In this document: positions 5,399 to 6,980 of the stretch, piece after piece
How positions within the stretch are numbered: position 1 is the first letter of the stretch
How the letters are laid out: each line of letters starts with the position of its first letter
Assembly (NCBI GenBank): GCA_900544465.1
Contig: UQVT01000107.1
Span: forward strand, 1-6,980
Length of the DNA stretch: 6,980 nt
Source of the DNA: an uncultured Collinsella sp.
GTDB lineage: Bacteria > Actinomycetota > Coriobacteriia > Coriobacteriales > Coriobacteriaceae
Direction of reading: 5' to 3'
The notes under the pieces: generated by a model
What the model saw: only the letters and a program-made list of their open reading frames with translations
Database searches by the model: none
What the model was told of the DNA's origin: nothing
Position numbers and translations under genes: made by a program

Positions 5399-6829
5399 AT
5401 GGCATCGAAGAACCTTTTGCCCGTCGTCGCACTCTGCGGCGCGCTCGCAACCGGAACGCCTGTCGCCGCTTGGGCGACTCCTGTCATGGCAGACTCCTTA
5501 CCAGCGGCCCTAAGCTCCGCACCAAATCCGTCGAGCGCCATTGCGTGCAAGCGTTTTTCGATCGCACAGGCCGCAATCTCAACCTCGGGATGCCTTCGTC
5601 GTAATACGGACGGCTCGATAGTCGTGGATATCAATCGTTCGAACAAGGCAAACGGCTCCCAGGCGGGGTGCGCCGTCTGCACGTGGCGCTCGGTTGTGCT
5701 CGATGCAGATGGCGATCCATGCAATTTAGAGCTGCGCATCGACATCGCTTCGGTCGATGACTCGGCGAACGGAGCGAAGGTCGCCTTCGACGGTACGTTT
5801 TTTGAGAAAGGAGGCGGTATATGTCTGGGCTGCGCCGCCGCGAATGCAGACGACACGCAGCCCACCCTCTCATTCACGGCATCGTTGCGGCTGACCAAAG
5901 CCGGTACCGATGCCATCGCGGCGGGAGAAGCGTCCCTGCTGTTCTACGCCGTCAGTACCAAAGACACAGACGCTCATTTCGAGAAGCCAGCCGGATCACT
6001 CAGCCTTACACGAGGGATAGAGGCAGGCCCTATTGAAATCGATGCCCGCGCGCAAAGCAGGCAACGCATTCTTGCCGACCCGGCGCTTCTCGAAATGGAG
6101 TGGAACGGATCCGGAGCCATCGGAATTCTCCCCTCCGCGTTTGACGCCAAGACGCTCCCCCCAAACGACGAACCCATCAACGCAACCATACAAGAAGAGA
6201 GCGCGGACAAAGAAGCAGGTGCGGGCGACACGCCGTCGCCGACAAACAGCGTCCCAGCTTCTTTCGAAGCGCCGAATGAGCCCGCTGCCGATCCAAACGA
6301 TCCCGAGTTCGCGGACAGTCTGGGGCTTGCTGATCCTCAAGAGATCGATGAAGGCAACTGCTGCGTGCTTGCCGCGCTCGACCACACAGAGGTCGTCGAC
6401 GCTGCGAACATCGAAGTTGCCGCCGCCAATCAGCCCGTCCGCAAGTCAGCCATCATCGCATTTCCTGAATCCATCGAAGTCGTCTTTTTGCCATCGGGCG
6501 AGGTCGTGGCCCCAACACTGCTCACCTTGTTGGGCGCCAAGAATACTCGAAACGAAATTAAAAAGGTCACGGTTGTCGACCCTGCAACCACCGCCAAGCT
6601 GCGTTTATACGCCGTTGCTCCAGACGGAGGCAAGACCTTAGAATTCGATGGTGACACACTCCTAGCCTGGCGACGTCTGGACATTATGCAAGACGTCTCG
6701 TATCAGATCGAACTCGAAGGGTTTGATCGTGCCCGCGATGCCAATATCATTGCCGCGGCTATTGAATCCCCACAGCGGCTTATGACACTGCGCTTTGAAT
6801 ACTATCCCTATGTCCCGACAACCACCTGA
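5399..6829 (+). CDS. Large secreted two-domain surface protein with CXXC pairs
   Basis: This 476-aa exported protein starts at ATG 5399 with AAGGAG 5 nt upstream. The signal peptide spans about 1-31, with plausible cleavage after AWA (26) or VMA (31). The N-terminal domain (about 45-245) is beta-rich and holds seven cysteines, including two CXXC pairs, CAVC (91-94) and CLGC (142-145), plus C50, C65 and C108. Residues about 250-318 form an acidic, Pro/Ala/Asp-rich linker, ending with an adjacent cysteine pair, C321-C322. The C-terminal domain (about 330-472) is cysteine-free after C322. Its strand layout (SIEVVFLPSGEVVAPT, then NTRNEIKKVTVVD, then KLRLYAV, ending TLRFEYYPYV) loosely parallels the 199-aa protein of the same operon. 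There is no sorting signal or membrane segment, so it must be released or held by partners. I recognise no enzyme motif or named family. The gene follows the LAQTG gene by 18 nt and appears to end the operon; no clear intrinsic terminator follows. Confidence 0.9.
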   Translation: MASKNLLPVVALCGALATGTPVAAWATPVMADSLPAALSSAPNPSSAIACKRFSIAQAAISTSGCLRRNTDGSIVVDINRSNKANGSQAGCAVCTWRSVVLDADGDPCNLELRIDIASVDDSANGAKVAFDGTFFEKGGGICLGCAAANADDTQPTLSFTASLRLTKAGTDAIAAGEASLLFYAVSTKDTDAHFEKPAGSLSLTRGIEAGPIEIDARAQSRQRILADPALLEMEWNGSGAIGILPSAFDAKTLPPNDEPINATIQEESADKEAGAGDTPSPTNSVPASFEAPNEPAADPNDPEFADSLGLADPQEIDEGNCCVLAALDHTEVVDAANIEVAAANQPVRKSAIIAFPESIEVVFLPSGEVVAPTLLTLLGAKNTRNEIKKVTVVDPATTAKLRLYAVAPDGGKTLEFDGDTLLAWRRLDIMQDVSYQIELEGFDRARDANIIAAAIESPQRLMTLRFEYYPYVPTTT

Positions 6830-6908
6830 GGCTTAAATGCTGCGCGTCGTTGCTAATGCCACTTATATAACGTATTAGATGAGTCGCGATGTACCTCGCA
6901 TTCCACTC

Positions 6909-6917
6909 TGCTACGAT
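6909..6917 (+). promoter_or_regulatory. Candidate extended -10 promoter for the right-edge gene
   Basis: TGCTACGAT fits TGnTAnnAT, the extended -10 pattern, with no good -35 hexamer upstream. It would start transcription near 6924, leaving about 24 nt before the ATG at 6948, just enough for the GGGAGGG site at 6938-6944. A competing pair, TTGCTA (6850-6855) and TATTAG (6873-6878) with 17-bp spacing, would give a longer leader. Confidence 0.35.
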
Positions 6918-6947
6918 TGCCACGTTGGCATCAATACGGGAGGGCTC

Positions 6948-6980
6948 ATGCCGGGCTTGGGAACAATCATCAACGTTGTG
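6948..6980 (+). CDS. Start of a probable DUF554-family membrane protein (partial)
   Basis: Eleven codons from ATG at 6948 to the window edge give MPGLGTIINVV. A strong GGGAGGG ribosome binding site lies 3 nt upstream, and a candidate promoter precedes it, so this is very likely a real gene start. The N-terminus closely resembles that of DUF554 (YdfK/YqgA-like) integral membrane proteins, which typically begin with a Gly-Leu-Gly-Thr-Ile-x-Asn segment leading into the first membrane helix. With so few residues the family call is tentative; the function of DUF554 proteins is not established. It is probably a separate unit from the surface operon. Confidence 0.6.
   Translation, partial: MPGLGTIINVV

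Noticed and set aside
5399..5440. Possible lipobox at C13 of the 476-aa protein
   Set aside because: The residues before the cysteine are Val-Ala-Leu, with Leu at -1, and the cysteine sits inside the hydrophobic core too near the N-terminus. An ordinary signal peptidase site follows at about 26-31.
6853..6878. CTAAT/ATTAG inverted repeat around TTATATAA downstream of the last surface gene
   Set aside because: The arms are only 5 bp with a 16-nt gap, and the central palindrome is not centred with the arms, so it is weak as operator or terminator.
1..6980. CRISPR arrays, tRNA or rRNA genes, insertion sequences, phage genes
   Set aside because: No regularly spaced long repeats, no recognisable tRNA or rRNA sequence, and no transposase, integrase or terminal inverted repeats were seen on either strand.

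Overview
This window looks like chromosomal DNA from a high-GC Gram-positive anaerobe. The best guess is a gut Coriobacteriia of the Collinsella type. That rests on the GC-rich codon usage, strong purine-rich ribosome binding sites, an LAxTG-type sorting signal, the style of the secreted proteins, and a flavin-based lactate-type oxidation locus suited to anaerobic life. The assignment is an inference, because no rRNA or other marker gene is present.

Positions 1-3276 (minus strand) hold a tight three-gene metabolic operon. It is transcribed leftward in the order FAD-linked 2-hydroxyacid dehydrogenase (GlcD/LctD-like), EtfB, EtfA. EtfA carries an N-terminal ferredoxin-like domain with eight cluster-ligating cysteines and runs off the left edge. 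The set matches the composition of lactate dehydrogenase/Etf complexes such as LctBCD of Acetobacterium woodii, which use flavin-based electron bifurcation or confurcation. The actual hydroxyacid substrate cannot be read from the sequence.

Positions 3277-3622 form a divergent intergenic region with no convincing gene. It holds three helix-phased GTCA repeats, candidate promoters facing both ways, and a perfect 8-bp hairpin just before the first rightward ribosome binding site.

Positions 3623-6829 (plus strand) hold a compact five-gene cluster that is the most interesting part of the window. In order it encodes: (1) a 98-aa acidic cytoplasmic protein with a faint restriction-endonuclease-fold look; (2) a 169-aa membrane-anchored protein with a beta-rich ectodomain, coupled to gene 1 by an ATGA overlap; (3) a 199-aa secreted protein with two WxL-like motifs; (4) a 93-aa protein that is almost only a signal peptide plus an LAQTG sorting signal, overlapping gene 3; (5) a 476-aa secreted two-domain protein with an unusual set of cysteines. 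Genes 2-5 all encode exported products, and only gene 4 has a wall-anchoring signal. They probably build a surface complex, organised rather like the csc/WxL clusters of Firmicutes (secreted WxL proteins, a membrane-anchored partner and a tiny sortase substrate) but with different components.

Positions 6830-6980 hold a short spacer with a candidate extended -10 promoter. It is followed by the first 11 codons of a new rightward gene, whose N-terminus resembles DUF554 membrane proteins.
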